DNA from: Manganibacter manganicus
Lineage (GTDB): Bacteria > Pseudomonadota > Alphaproteobacteria > Rhizobiales > Rhizobiaceae
Direction: 5' to 3'
DNA: 64,000 nucleotides
NCBI RefSeq assembly: GCF_002075885.1
Contig: NZ_MDET01000023.1
Coordinates: 62,001-126,000 of the forward strand
Shown here: piece after piece, positions 36,035-45,446 of the stretch
How the letters are laid out: each line of letters starts with the position of its first letter
Position numbering within the stretch: position 1 is the first letter of the stretch
Translations under genes and position numbers: made by a program
The notes under the pieces: model-generated
The model's database searches: none
Told to the model about the DNA's origin: nothing
The model's input: only the letters and a program-made list of their open reading frames with translations

Positions 36035-36076
36035 CGTTCGAGACGGCAGCTCACGCTGCCTCCTCACGATGAGGGA
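36035..36076 (+). repeat. REP-type palindromic unit with a compensatory stem change
   Basis: TTCGAGAC, then GGCAGC-TCAC-GCTGCC (36045-36060), then CCTCA-CGA-TGAGG. Compared with the unit at 4281, one G-C pair of the stem is replaced by A-T while the loop TCAC and the flanks are kept. Confidence 0.8.
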
Positions 36077-36126
36077 GGTTGTGTGACGTCGCCGTCTCAA
36101 AGCAATGACATGGGCGCTACATCAGC

Positions 36127-36182
36127 CCTCATCCTGAGGTGCGAGCTCCTGAGCTTGTCGAAGGGGCGAGCCTCGAAGGACG
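36127..36182 (-). repeat. REP-type unit in opposite orientation
   Basis: CCTCATCCTGAGG at 36127-36139, then a 32-base centre containing GAGCTTGTCGAAGGGGCGAG, then CCTCGAAGGACG ending at 36182. The ends match the right-hand unit of the glyS doublet. Together with the plus-facing units upstream it forms a cluster that could pair into a larger structure. Confidence 0.75.
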
Positions 36183-36291
36183 AGGGCGGCTCCAGTTCGC
36201 GTGGATGGAAATTTATCGTCTGCTGTTGCCAGTATAAATAAAATCCTTGTCGAACAAACGTTTGGCTGAGTAACGACGGTTTCCTTCTCCC

Positions 36292-36637
36292 GCTTTATCC
36301 ACACCCGCCATCCTTCCCTCATAATCCGTCTCAGCAGCTTGCCAGCGGGAACGGGTGTGCACACTCGAGCATCCAGGCAAGTGTGGCGCCGGGTGTGTTA
36401 TCCGTAACAGTGAACGGAACCGCCCGGCCCGAACCGGACCTGCGTTGCTCGCGCTCGCAAATGGGCGATGGGCCGGGAAAGGCAAGGGTAGAAACGCCGG
36501 CGGGCGCGGACAACCGTGCCATATAATTGAACTTAGGAGGTACGGCCCCGCGCCCGCTTCCCGACCTTTCACCTCGAAAGGTCCGTTCTTTGAAATGGCC
36601 AGGGCCGAAAGGCAGCGTGGCAACGGTGAAGTGCGGC
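36292..36637. repeat. 346-bp dispersed modular element, copy 2
   Basis: Positions 36292-36501 match 4627-4836 with three mismatches. The variable segment then has a perfect 10-bp stem (36500-36509 with 36548-36557) extended by seven inner pairs (36514-36520 with 36539-36545, one of them G-U). The shared second block is 36560-36637, with hairpin GACCTTTC (36563-36570) and GAAAGGTC (36576-36583) around a loop that differs from copy 1. It ends 16 bases before the tadC stop. See copy 1 for the comparison. Confidence 0.85.
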
Positions 36638-36652
36638 CTGCCCTTGAGCGAC

Positions 36653-37669
36653 CTATTCGCTGCTGGCTGCCGGCTTGTCGCCGAATATGCCATGCTGGCT
36701 GACCTGCATGCCGGCCGGCCCCAGAATCACGGCAAACAAAACCGGCAGGAAGAACAGGATCATCGGCACCGTCAGCTTGGGCGGCAGGGCGGCCGCCTTC
36801 TTCTCGGCTTCGTTCATGCGCATGTCGCGGCTTTCATTGGCGAGCACCCGCAGCGCCTGACCGACAGGCGTGCCGTAGCGCTCGGCCTGCGTCAGCGCCT
36901 GGGTAACGGATTTGACCGATTCGAGGCCGGTGCGGCCGGCCAGGTTTTCATAAGCCTGGCGCCGCTCCTGCAAATAGGAAAGCTCGGCATTGGTGAGTAC
37001 GAATTCTTCCGCCAACTCGACCGACTGGGCGCCGATCTCGTCGGCAACACGGCGCATGCCGGCTTCCACCGACATGCCGGACTCCACGCAGATCAGCATC
37101 AGATCCAGCGCATCCGGCCAAGCCGCCTGGATGGATTGCTTGCGCTTCGTGGCGCGGTTGCTGACATAAAGCACCGGCGCATAGAACCCGGCATAGGCCA
37201 CCAGAATGCAGACGAACAGTTTGACGAACAGCGCCTGCTCGGCAAGCCCGCCCAGCACAAAGAGGTAGATCAGCGCCAGCGCCAGCCCTACGAAAGGCAG
37301 GACGAGACGGAAGAACAGGAATCTGGTCAGCGGGTTCTGCCCGCGGAAGCCGGCCATCTTGAGTTTCTGCAAGGTGCCTTCATCGGCAAGCGCACGCTTC
37401 AAATCGAGGCGCTCGACGATGTTGCGCATGCCGACCGACTGGTGCTCGCGCAGGCCCTTGCGCTTGCGGTCAGCCGCCGCGGCCAGCCGGGCGCGCTGCT
37501 GGGCACGCAACTCGTCACGCTCCAGCGCCACCGATTTCATGCGCGTCTTGAGGGTATTTCCCCCGAAGGCCGGCATCAGCGTGACCACGGTGGCGAAGAC
37601 CGCAATCGCAACCAGCATGGCGACCAGGAAAGATGGATCGGTAAGGGTTTGGACGACGTTGCCGGTCAT
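36653..37669 (-). CDS. tadC: Tad pilus inner-membrane protein TadC (type II secretion F family)
   Basis: A 338-residue membrane protein with a GspF/TadC-type domain. Hydrophobic segments lie near residues 8-28 and 110-155 and at the C terminus (ILFFLPVLFAVIL). The cytosolic part has CVESGMSVEAGMRRVADEIG and VGQALRVLANESRDMR, typical of TadC. With TadB it forms the inner-membrane platform on which the CpaF ATPase acts to build Flp pili. It starts 6 bases after the tadB stop. Confidence 0.92.
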   Translation of the reverse strand: MTGNVVQTLTDPSFLVAMLVAIAVFATVVTLMPAFGGNTLKTRMKSVALERDELRAQQRARLAAAADRKRKGLREHQSVGMRNIVERLDLKRALADEGTLQKLKMAGFRGQNPLTRFLFFRLVLPFVGLALALIYLFVLGGLAEQALFVKLFVCILVAYAGFYAPVLYVSNRATKRKQSIQAAWPDALDLMLICVESGMSVEAGMRRVADEIGAQSVELAEEFVLTNAELSYLQERRQAYENLAGRTGLESVKSVTQALTQAERYGTPVGQALRVLANESRDMRMNEAEKKAAALPPKLTVPMILFFLPVLFAVILGPAGMQVSQHGIFGDKPAASSE

Positions 37670-37675
37670 GTTCGC

Positions 37676-38689
37676 CTACACGTTGAAATTGATCATCTTG
37701 CGCATGATCATGATGCCGATCGCCATCCAAAAGGCCGAGAGGCCGAGGATGAGATGGCCGGTGCTGGTGATGAAGAGCGGCATGATATAGGAGGGGCTGG
37801 TGATGAAGACCAACCCGGCGACAATGACCGGCAGCGCGCCGATGATGGCCGCCGATGCCTTGGCTTCCATCGAAAGCGCCTGCACCTTGGCTTTCATCTT
37901 CTTGCGGTCGCGCAGCACACGCGACAGGTTGCCCAGGGCTTCCGACAGATTGCCGCCGGCCTGACTCTGGATCTGGATGACGATGCCGAAGAAGCCGGCC
38001 TCGGCGCAGGGCATGGTTTCCGGCATGCGCAAGGCGGAATCGGGGATCGACTGGCCCATTTGCTGGGCATCGACCATGCGCCGGAACTCAGAACGAACGG
38101 GTTCGGGCGATTCATTGGCGATCAGGCGAATGCCGTCATTGAGCGGCAGGCCGGACTTGACCGCGCGCACGATGATATCGAGCGCATTGGGAAACTCGTT
38201 GAGGAAGGCCTTGACGCGGCGCTTCCGGCGGAACGAGACGAACCAGCGCGGCAGGCCGAGAGCACCCGCAATCAGCACGCCGGGCAGGATGAGCAGCGGC
38301 AGACCCAGCAGATAGGCGATCAGGGTGAGGAACACGCCGCAGATCGCCGAATAGACGTAAAAGCGGTCCGCCGTCACGCGCATTCCCGCCTGGCGAAGCT
38401 GGATCTTCAGCGGCGGCTTCTTGAGCCTGCGGTCGCTGGCCTTCTGCTTTTCGTCCAGTTCCTTCAGTGAATCCTGCACCGTTTTGCGCCGCTTGGCCAC
38501 TTCGGCGATCCTGTCGCGGCTGGCCTTGACGACCGCCCTGTCCGTTTCGGCGGCCTTGATCGCACCGAGCCGCCGGCCGGTGTTCTTCTCGCTGTCGATG
38601 CGGTTGAACAGGAAAGCATACGCCACTGCGCCGGCGCTGGCCCCGGCCAGCCCGACGAACAGCAAAGTGGTCCCGTCAATCCCGAACAT
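37676..38689 (-). CDS. tadB: Tad pilus inner-membrane protein TadB (type II secretion F family)
   Basis: A 337-residue membrane protein of the GspF/TadB type. N-terminal membrane segment at residues 5-30, a charged cytosolic stretch (about 35-115) and a domain with NALDIIVRAVKSGLPLNDGIRLIA and GGNLSEALGNLSRVLRDRKKM, with two membrane segments at the end. It partners TadC in the pilus platform. It lies between tadC and cpaF in one operon. Confidence 0.93.
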   Translation of the reverse strand: MFGIDGTTLLFVGLAGASAGAVAYAFLFNRIDSEKNTGRRLGAIKAAETDRAVVKASRDRIAEVAKRRKTVQDSLKELDEKQKASDRRLKKPPLKIQLRQAGMRVTADRFYVYSAICGVFLTLIAYLLGLPLLILPGVLIAGALGLPRWFVSFRRKRRVKAFLNEFPNALDIIVRAVKSGLPLNDGIRLIANESPEPVRSEFRRMVDAQQMGQSIPDSALRMPETMPCAEAGFFGIVIQIQSQAGGNLSEALGNLSRVLRDRKKMKAKVQALSMEAKASAAIIGALPVIVAGLVFITSPSYIMPLFITSTGHLILGLSAFWMAIGIMIMRKMINFNV

Positions 38690-38713
38690 GCAAAGCCCCT
38701 GCGTCCAGATCGC

Positions 38714-40207
38714 TCAATCGGCGCTCTTCTCCATCGCTTCCAGCGCGTTGGCCAGCCGCTGCTCCTCGCCATAATAGCGGGCGCGCTCCCAGAAATGCGG
38801 GCGGCCGATACCGGTCGAGGCATGATGGCCGAGGATGCGGCTGTTCTGGTCCTCGCCGGTGATGTTGTAGAGAACGAGGTCCTGGGTGATGATGACGTCG
38901 CCCTCCATGCCGATCACCTCGGTGATGTGGGTGATGCGACGAGACCCGTCGCGCAGGCGCGCGGCCTGAATGATGACATCGACCGAGCCGACAATGATCT
39001 CGCGTACGGTTTTTGGCGGCAGGGTATAGCCGCCCATCGCGATCATGGATTCCATGCGGCTCAGGCATTCGCGCGGGCTGTTGGAGTGAATGGTGCCCAT
39101 CGAGCCGTCATGGCCGGTGTTCATTGCCTGCAACAGGTCGAACACTTCCGGGCCGCGCACCTCGCCGACGATGATGCGCTCGGGGCGCATGCGCAGGCAG
39201 TTCTTGACGAGGTCGCGCATCGTCACCTCGCCCTCGCCTTCCAGATTGGGCGGGCGCGTTTCCAACCGCACGACATGCGGCTGCTGCAATTGCAGTTCGG
39301 CGGAATCTTCGCAGGTGATGACCCGCTCGTCGCGATCGACATAATTGGTCAGGCAATTGAGCAGCGTGGTCTTGCCGGATCCGGTGCCGCCGGAGATGAC
39401 GACATTGCAACGCACGCGCCCGATGATCTTGAGGATTTCGGCCCCTTCCGGCGAGATCGCTCCGAAGCGGACCAGTTGATCGAGCGTCAGCTTGTCCTTC
39501 TTGAACTTGCGGATGGTGAGCGCGGTGCCGTCGATGGCGAGCGGCGGCGCGATGACGTTGACGCGCGAACCGTCCGGCAGGCGCGCGTCGCAGATGGGCG
39601 AGCTTTCGTCCACGCGACGGCCAACCTGGCTGACGATGCGCTGGCAGATGTTCAGGAGTTGCTGGTTGTCGCGAAAGCGAATGCCGGTCTGCTCGACCCT
39701 GCCGTTCACCTCGATATAAACATTGTGCGAGCCATTCACCATGATGTCGGCGATGTCGTCGCGAGCCAGAAGCGGCTCCAGCGGCCCGTAACCCAGCACG
39801 TCATTGCAGATGTCCTCGAGCAGCTCTTCCTGCTCGGCAATGGACATGGCGAAATTCTTGATCGCGATGATATCGTTGACGATATCGCGGATTTCCTCGC
39901 GTGCGCTCTCGGCATCGAGCTTGGCAAGCTGCGATAGGTCGATCGTATCGATGAGAGCGGCGAAAACCTGGCTCTTGGTGTCGTAATAGCTTTCGGAGCG
40001 CTCGCGGCGGGCACGCTTGGGCTCCTCCATCAGCGGCGGCGCTTCGATGGCACGCCGGCCTGGCGCTATCGTGGCGGTTGCTGCGGCAGCAGACCTGGCC
40101 ATGACCTCGACGTCGGCAGCTTTCGATGCCGCTGCCGCGACCGGCCGTTCCGGGCTGTGCTCGATGCCGGCACGCTTGCCGTCGTCATTGCCTCTCTTGC
40201 CAAACAT
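38714..40207 (-). CDS. cpaF: Tad pilus assembly ATPase CpaF/TadA
   Basis: A 497-residue secretion ATPase that powers Flp pilus extension and possibly retraction. It has the CpaF N-terminal region, the Walker A motif [13 protein letters not shown], an Asp box with EDSAELQL, Walker B region [16 protein letters not shown], and a His box region ([15 protein letters not shown]). The N-terminal 60 residues are low-complexity and Ala-rich. Length is typical. Next gene upstream is cpaE, with 29 bases between. Confidence 0.96.
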   Translation of the reverse strand: MFGKRGNDDGKRAGIEHSPERPVAAAASKAADVEVMARSAAAATATIAPGRRAIEAPPLMEEPKRARRERSESYYDTKSQVFAALIDTIDLSQLAKLDAESAREEIRDIVNDIIAIKNFAMSIAEQEELLEDICNDVLGYGPLEPLLARDDIADIMVNGSHNVYIEVNGRVEQTGIRFRDNQQLLNICQRIVSQVGRRVDESSPICDARLPDGSRVNVIAPPLAIDGTALTIRKFKKDKLTLDQLVRFGAISPEGAEILKIIGRVRCNVVISGGTGSGKTTLLNCLTNYVDRDERVITCEDSAELQLQQPHVVRLETRPPNLEGEGEVTMRDLVKNCLRMRPERIIVGEVRGPEVFDLLQAMNTGHDGSMGTIHSNSPRECLSRMESMIAMGGYTLPPKTVREIIVGSVDVIIQAARLRDGSRRITHITEVIGMEGDVIITQDLVLYNITGEDQNSRILGHHASTGIGRPHFWERARYYGEEQRLANALEAMEKSAD

Positions 40208-40236
40208 GAGCGATTACCGATCCATTCGCAGCAAGA

Positions 40237-41520
40237 TCATTTCCTGTTGCGTTTCAATTTTTCGATGAGCGAACCCAAACCGGCCTTGCGGCGGCCCTTC
40301 ATTTCGGTACGGCCCGTCAACACATGGGCGATCTCGTTTATGATGGCGACCACCGGGCTCTTGGCATCCATTTCGCCCAGCATGCGGCCGTTATTGGCGG
40401 CATTGCCAAACAGGAGCGGATCGAAGGGCACGACCGCCATTGGCGTGATACCCAGCGGTTCCGCGAAATCCTGCACCGAAATCTCGGGGCGTTTTTGGAC
40501 GCCCACCTGGTTGAGGACCAGTTTCGGCGGCGCATCATTGGGACGCAATCGCTTCAACATATCGACAAGATTTTTCGTGTTGCGCAGGTTGGCCAGTTCC
40601 GGCGTTGCGGTGATGACGATTTCATCGGCCTTGGTGAGTGTGTGCTTCGACCAGCCGCTCCACATATGCGGAACGTCAAGCACCAGCATCGGCGCGCTGC
40701 GCTGCGCTGTCTCGATTACCTGCGAAAAAGCCTCCGGCTCGAAATCATAGATGCGGTCGAGCGTGGAAGGTGCTGCCAGCAGCGAGAGATGCTCCGCGCA
40801 TTGCGCCAGCAAACGGTCCAGATAGACCTCATCGATGCGTTCGGGAGAGAACACCGCTTCCGCCATGCCCTGCGCCGGGTCCTGATCGAAGTTGATATTT
40901 GCGGTGCCGAAAGCCAGGTCGAGATCGGCAACAACCACTTCGGACTTGAACAGCGACGACATCGCCCAGGCGGCATTGTGGGCCATAGTGGACGAGCCGA
41001 CGCCTCCCTTTGCGCCGATGAAGGCGACAGAGCGGCCAAGCGGCTCTGCCTCCGGGTCGATGAAAATCGAAGAGATCACGCTGACAATATCGGCCATCGA
41101 GACGGGCGCAATGACATACTCCGATATGCCGGAGCGGATCAGTTCCCGATAAAGCCCGACATCGTTGTAGTAGCCAACGACGACGACCTTTGTGCTGGGG
41201 TCGCAATGCTCCGAAAGGGCAGCGAGATGCTGCATGAGTTCCTTGGGCTCACTACGCGACTCCAGCACGATCAGGTTCGGCGTCGGGGCCGACTGGTAGA
41301 ATTCGATAGCCGTTGGAATACCACCCATATGAACCTTAACGTGAGCTTTGGCCATACGCCGGTCCTCACCGGCGCGCTCGATCGGACCCGCGACGCTCTC
41401 GGTCTCGCAGAATGCCTGGATCGAGACGCGCGGGATCGGTCGCAGCGAACGCATAGCTGCCAGATCGGCCAAAAGGGTCTCTTCGGCATCGTCGGCAGGA
41501 TCGTAGGCAAGGTTGCTCAT
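40237..41520 (-). CDS. cpaE: Tad pilus localisation protein CpaE/TadZ
   Basis: A 427-residue ParA/MinD-like protein that places the pilus machine in the cell. A receiver-like N-terminal region (about 60-175, with VVVVGYYNDVGLYRELIRSGISEYVIAP) precedes an ATPase domain with deviant Walker A GAKGGVGSST. The start MSNLAYD at 41520 is the usual CpaE start; a longer frame to 41604 overlaps cpaD. The C terminus is basic (GRRKAGLGSLIEKLKRNRK). Confidence 0.93.
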   Translation of the reverse strand: MSNLAYDPADDAEETLLADLAAMRSLRPIPRVSIQAFCETESVAGPIERAGEDRRMAKAHVKVHMGGIPTAIEFYQSAPTPNLIVLESRSEPKELMQHLAALSEHCDPSTKVVVVGYYNDVGLYRELIRSGISEYVIAPVSMADIVSVISSIFIDPEAEPLGRSVAFIGAKGGVGSSTMAHNAAWAMSSLFKSEVVVADLDLAFGTANINFDQDPAQGMAEAVFSPERIDEVYLDRLLAQCAEHLSLLAAPSTLDRIYDFEPEAFSQVIETAQRSAPMLVLDVPHMWSGWSKHTLTKADEIVITATPELANLRNTKNLVDMLKRLRPNDAPPKLVLNQVGVQKRPEISVQDFAEPLGITPMAVVPFDPLLFGNAANNGRMLGEMDAKSPVVAIINEIAHVLTGRTEMKGRRKAGLGSLIEKLKRNRK

Positions 41521-41548
41521 TGTCGTGCTCGCTTCAGGCAGTATCGAC

Positions 41549-42289
41549 TCAATAGTTGACTTCGCCGGGCAGGATGGCGTTGCCATTGCTGCGATAAGTG
41601 CCAATCACCCTGCTTCTATTTTCAGCGTCGATCTCACTCTGCTTCCTTGGCCCGAGAAGGTCGTTCGGATTGGCAATCTGCGCGGCAAGATTGTTCTGGT
41701 AGGAGCAGCCGAAATTCGCGTAGTGTCGGTTTTCCGTGGTATCAGCCAGATCGTCGGGCCAACGGCCGCATTTGTCCGTCTGCGCCCTGACTGCGGTGTA
41801 GATGACCCTTATAGGTGCGGCGATCTCCGCCGACCGAGCCTGATAGGACGTGATTACGACGCGGCCCTTGCGCACGCCGCTCGCAATCGCCAATCGGGCG
41901 AAATCCCGGCCAGCAGCTCTCGCGGCGACCTCGTTGACCGAGCCGTATGGGATCAGGATGGTCAACACCGGCGCCGCGCGTCGGTCATAGCTATCGAGAA
42001 AGCCCAGCAGGGTCTCGCGCTGATTACGCGTCATGCCGTGGTCGCCCGCGCCGACCGGAAGATCGATTTTCTGATCTTGCTCTGCGATAACAATCGGATG
42101 ATTGGTGCGATAATCGTCAGGGATCGAGCCGACGGTGATGCTGTCGCGGTTTGCGCAACCTGCCAGCAATGCCGTCATGGTAACGGCCATGACAGAGACC
42201 GATAATGCCAAGCCACCCGCATGCCGGCGCTTGTTTGTGCCAACCGTCTCTGCCTTGTATGTGATATCGGACATTTCAGCCCCACTCAT
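41549..42289 (-). CDS. cpaD: Pilus assembly lipoprotein CpaD
   Basis: A 246-residue protein of the CpaD family. The hydrophobic stretch SVSVMAVTMTALLAG ends in lipobox LLAGC. The domain shows ANPNDLLGP near the C terminus, a CpaD hallmark, after the segment NFGCSYQNNLAAQI. It is an outer-membrane partner of the secretin in Tad systems. The start overlaps the cpaC stop by 4 bases (ATGA), so the two are translationally coupled. Confidence 0.92.
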   Translation of the reverse strand: MSGAEMSDITYKAETVGTNKRRHAGGLALSVSVMAVTMTALLAGCANRDSITVGSIPDDYRTNHPIVIAEQDQKIDLPVGAGDHGMTRNQRETLLGFLDSYDRRAAPVLTILIPYGSVNEVAARAAGRDFARLAIASGVRKGRVVITSYQARSAEIAAPIRVIYTAVRAQTDKCGRWPDDLADTTENRHYANFGCSYQNNLAAQIANPNDLLGPRKQSEIDAENRSRVIGTYRSNGNAILPGEVNY

Positions 42290-43770
42290 TTGTAGATGTA
42301 GCCGACGACGCCATGATAGCGTCCGGCAGGCAAACTGGTCTGCATGGTGCCATAGACGCGGTTGACGCGACCAAGGAAGATGCCTACGCCGTCGCTCGGC
42401 GGATTGAAATTGTCATCCGGCTTGGACAGTTCGTTACGTGCCACCGGGCGAACCAGGTAGGGTGTGATTATGACGACCAGTTCGCTTTCGTTGCGCACAA
42501 ATTCCCGGCTGCGGAACAGCGCGCCAAGGACAGGGATTTTCGCCAAACCGGGTACGGCATTGATGGTCTGCCTGATATCGTCATTGACCAGGCCGGCGAT
42601 CATCATTGAGCCGCCGGAAGGCAGTTCGACCGTGGTATCGGCAAGCCTTTTGCGGAGTGAGACCACGTTCGTCCCATTAACTTCGATCGCGTTTTGACTG
42701 GTCGGCTCCGAGACGGATGTCCTGACCTTAAGGCTGATCCGGCCGGCCGACAGAACAACGGGCTGGAATTCAAGACCAATGCCGTACTCGATCTCCTTTA
42801 GGGTGGGAATGATGACGCCGTTGTCATTTGTCTGACCGATGACGACGTTATATTCACCACCGACCCGGAAGGTTGCCTTTTCGCCCGACACGGCACTCAA
42901 GGTCGGCTCCGCGAGGGTCTTCATAACGCCGGACTGCTCCATGGCGTTCAAAGTCCCCTTCAGATAGCTGTCGCCTCCAACGCCACTTCCACTGGTTCCA
43001 CCCGTCAAGGCAGACCCGGCGGCACTCGCAAGCGTCTCGAACGATATACCGTCGGCCTGACCGATCATCTTGACGCCAAGTTGCTTCATGACCGAGCGGC
43101 TGACCTCGGCTACAGTCACTTTCAACGTGACCTGGTCTTCGCCGACGATCTGCAACAGGTTGATGATCGAGCTTTTCTGGCGTTGCGAATCCGGATTGTT
43201 GATATCGACACCGCTTTGGGAAGAGCCGCCCGCCGCCGTCTGTGCATACTGTCCGGTCGTCGCCTCGCCGCCAGAGACGAACGCATTGGCCAAATCCATC
43301 GCGCGCTTGGCATCGAGCGGGGTTTCGACCGTGCCGGTCAGCACGACATTATCGTTGATGAGTTCCACCCGGATATCGGAACCGGGAATAAAGCGCTGCA
43401 AATTAGCCTGAAGGCCGCTGACATCCCGCTCGACATCAAGGTCGAGGCTGACGATCTGCTCGCCATTGGGGCCGAAAACGAAAATGTTGGTTTGGCCGAC
43501 CGACTTGCCAAACAGATAGATACGACGTGACGTACGCGTCACCGCGTCGGCGACCGCCGGATTGGCGACCAGAATATCATAGGCATCACTCGGCAAATCG
43601 ATAACCACGGATTTGTTCAGGCCAAGCTTGACGCGCTGGCTCGCGGTCGTCGCACTCACCGCCGCCTTGCGCCCCGCATAGGCCTGCGTAACACCCGACG
43701 TTACGATCCCTACCGGCAAAAAAGCCAAGGCGGCAGCGAAAACGACTGGCAGTTTCCACTTCAATGTCAT
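42286..43770 (-). CDS. cpaC: Tad pilus secretin CpaC
   Basis: A 494-residue outer-membrane secretin that forms the channel for the Flp pilus. A signal peptide is followed by the pilus-formation N-terminal domain (KSVVIDLPSDAYDILVANPAVADAVTRTSRRIYLFGK), a BON-like part and the secretin core ending in QTINAVPGLAKIPVLGALFRSREFVRNESELVVIITPYLV. The start overlaps the cpaB stop by 4 bases (ATGA). A separate short protein made of only the N-terminal domain is encoded at 45447. Confidence 0.95.
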   Translation of the reverse strand: MTLKWKLPVVFAAALAFLPVGIVTSGVTQAYAGRKAAVSATTASQRVKLGLNKSVVIDLPSDAYDILVANPAVADAVTRTSRRIYLFGKSVGQTNIFVFGPNGEQIVSLDLDVERDVSGLQANLQRFIPGSDIRVELINDNVVLTGTVETPLDAKRAMDLANAFVSGGEATTGQYAQTAAGGSSQSGVDINNPDSQRQKSSIINLLQIVGEDQVTLKVTVAEVSRSVMKQLGVKMIGQADGISFETLASAAGSALTGGTSGSGVGGDSYLKGTLNAMEQSGVMKTLAEPTLSAVSGEKATFRVGGEYNVVIGQTNDNGVIIPTLKEIEYGIGLEFQPVVLSAGRISLKVRTSVSEPTSQNAIEVNGTNVVSLRKRLADTTVELPSGGSMMIAGLVNDDIRQTINAVPGLAKIPVLGALFRSREFVRNESELVVIITPYLVRPVARNELSKPDDNFNPPSDGVGIFLGRVNRVYGTMQTSLPAGRYHGVVGYIYK

Positions 43771-44585
43771 TTCCTTGCCCCCACTTCGGATACCTGACCG
43801 GACTTGATCAGGCGCACGGTGCCGCGGCGGTCGCTGCTGGAAACCAGATAATCGGCCTGGCTCAGATTCTTCTCGTTGATGTCGGTTATCGGTCGAAGTG
43901 CCAACGTCAGGCGATCTGCCATCTGTTGAGCGACGGTTATGATTTCCGCCTGCTTCGGCGTCAGTTCGAGCGTCGCGGTCTGGCCAACCCTGGTCTTCTT
44001 ACCTTCCTCGTCCACCTGAATAGTCTGGTCGATGGCCAGCACACGAATGTTCTTCAGGATTGTTTCGGTGGTGAAGGGACTGCCGGCACCTGCCGCGGCG
44101 TCGCCATTGCGTCTTGTCATAATGACGTCGACGAAATCATTGGGGAGGATAAAGCCGCCTGCCGACGTGTCGGCGGCGATTGAGGTCGCGACTGCACGGG
44201 TACCGGAGGGTAGGATCGACGACATGAAACTTTGTCCCTCGCCGATCAGCTTGGAGCGGCGAACGGCCTCGCCCGAATACATCGGCATGCGGGCGACGGA
44301 CCCCTTCAGTTTTTCGAGAGCGTCGGAATCGGAAAGCTTGGTAATGAAATTGGCGTTGACTGCGTCAGAAGGCCATTGCTGCCATTTCAGATTGCTGCCG
44401 AGCGCTTCTCCCATCGGCACGTCGGCCGTTAAGGTCAATACGTCTTGAAGTGCGACTGCCGGCTTGTTGGGTGCCTCGAGGGCAATTTCGGCCGGTTCGA
44501 CCACCGCCATGTTCTTGGCGACATAGCCAGCCCCCCCTGCTGCGGCCACAGCCACACTGAGTATAATCAAACGGGATGCCGGCAT
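43767..44585 (-). CDS. cpaB: Tad pilus assembly protein CpaB/RcpC
   Basis: A 272-residue periplasmic or inner-membrane-anchored protein. The N-terminal hydrophobic stretch (LIILSVAVAAAGGAGYVA) anchors it; an SAF-like domain follows (VPMGEALGSNLKWQQWP ... AVATSIAADTSAGGFILPNDFVDVI). CpaB is needed for pilus assembly and binds the secretin region. The ATG at 44585 (MPASRL) fits other CpaB starts; an upstream alternative is at 44609. It is the first gene of the cpaB-cpaC-cpaD-cpaE-cpaF-tadB-tadC run. Confidence 0.92.
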   Translation of the reverse strand: MPASRLIILSVAVAAAGGAGYVAKNMAVVEPAEIALEAPNKPAVALQDVLTLTADVPMGEALGSNLKWQQWPSDAVNANFITKLSDSDALEKLKGSVARMPMYSGEAVRRSKLIGEGQSFMSSILPSGTRAVATSIAADTSAGGFILPNDFVDVIMTRRNGDAAAGAGSPFTTETILKNIRVLAIDQTIQVDEEGKKTRVGQTATLELTPKQAEIITVAQQMADRLTLALRPITDINEKNLSQADYLVSSSDRRGTVRLIKSGQVSEVGARK

Positions 44586-44745
44586 GCGCCCAACCCTCGC
44601 CCCTTGCAAACCACCTAAGCCGGGTTGGACAGTGCAGCCGCAATCGTCAAATTATGGTTAATGCGATACTTACGATCGTGTTTAATTTAACCTTTAAAGA
44701 TCACGAATCGTCGAGCTGTCGTTTCCTGCCCAGGGGAATATTCTT

Positions 44746-45264
44746 TCAGGCTGATAAACGAGATAGCGCCCAAACGACAAGATCGGTCTGCGGATAGGTG
44801 AGCAGTCCTCCGACGCCAAGCGCGATGCCGTAAGGGACGCCAGTCGTCTCGTCGGCGAAATGGCGCAGGAACATATTGTCCCGCGTGAAAACAGCGATAG
44901 CAGATTTTCGGTAGGAAAGAATTGCCAGTGTCAGCACGCCGCCAAGCAATGTCGAAGTGACGAGATAACCGGCAAGCGCCGGACCCAACCCCATCCAGAC
45001 CGATGTCGCAGCCAACAGCTTCGCATCACCACCACCCATGCCGCCGACCGCGAACAGCACGAAAGTGACGGCAAGCACCGCACCGCCGGCAGCGAAATGC
45101 CACCCGACGGTTGCCCAGTCCATGCCCGTCAACGGTGCTATCAGGAGGAAACTGACAACAAGCAGTGCTGACACACGATTGGCGATCGTCATAGACAGCA
45201 TGTCGGAAATCGCCGCGAAGAGCATACAGAAAGGAAAAATGACGAAGATCAGCGCTTCAAGCAT
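44746..45264 (-). CDS. cpaA: Prepilin peptidase CpaA/TadV
   Basis: A 172-residue inner-membrane aspartate protease of the A24 family that cuts the leader of Flp pilins and TadE-like pseudopilins. The two catalytic aspartates are Asp21 (AAISDM) and Asp80 (GGMGGGDAK). About six membrane segments. The second of two adjacent ATGs (45264) has GGGGG at a better spacing. It is divergent from the gene at 45447, with 182 bases between. Confidence 0.92.
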   Translation of the reverse strand: MLEALIFVIFPFCMLFAAISDMLSMTIANRVSALLVVSFLLIAPLTGMDWATVGWHFAAGGAVLAVTFVLFAVGGMGGGDAKLLAATSVWMGLGPALAGYLVTSTLLGGVLTLAILSYRKSAIAVFTRDNMFLRHFADETTGVPYGIALGVGGLLTYPQTDLVVWALSRLSA

Positions 45265-45446
45265 CATAACCCCCATTGCCGAAACCCGGCGCAGACTAGC
45301 CCGGCGTCCGTTAAGGAACGATGATCCGTCTACCAAAATTTGCTTGGAGAAGCGCCATGCTGACACGGACACAATGTCCGCGCTTAACTGTTGATTCACC
45401 AATCTCGTTCATTTTCGCCCTCGCCCCCATCCTTCCGGAGACCAAG

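Larger units (their letters stand above)
35877..36652. other. Gene-free, repeat-filled gap between tadD and tadC
   Basis: This 776-bp stretch holds no convincing gene. It has a truncated REP-like unit near 35910-35940, REP units at 35964-36003 and 36035-36076, an opposite-facing REP unit at 36127-36182, and the second copy of the 346-bp element at 36292-36637. Both flanking genes point into it. The content parallels the gap 4231-5067, which also pairs a REP unit with the 346-bp element. Confidence 0.8.

Noticed and set aside
36527..38470. A 647-residue open frame on the plus strand over tadC and tadB
   Set aside because: It is antisense to two recognisable pilus genes, and its sequence is low-complexity (QHADRH-type) with no domain.
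44586..44745. Possible Flp pilin gene between cpaB and cpaA
   Set aside because: The gap is only 160 bases, is AT-rich and has stops in all frames; a pilin of 55-60 residues does not fit.
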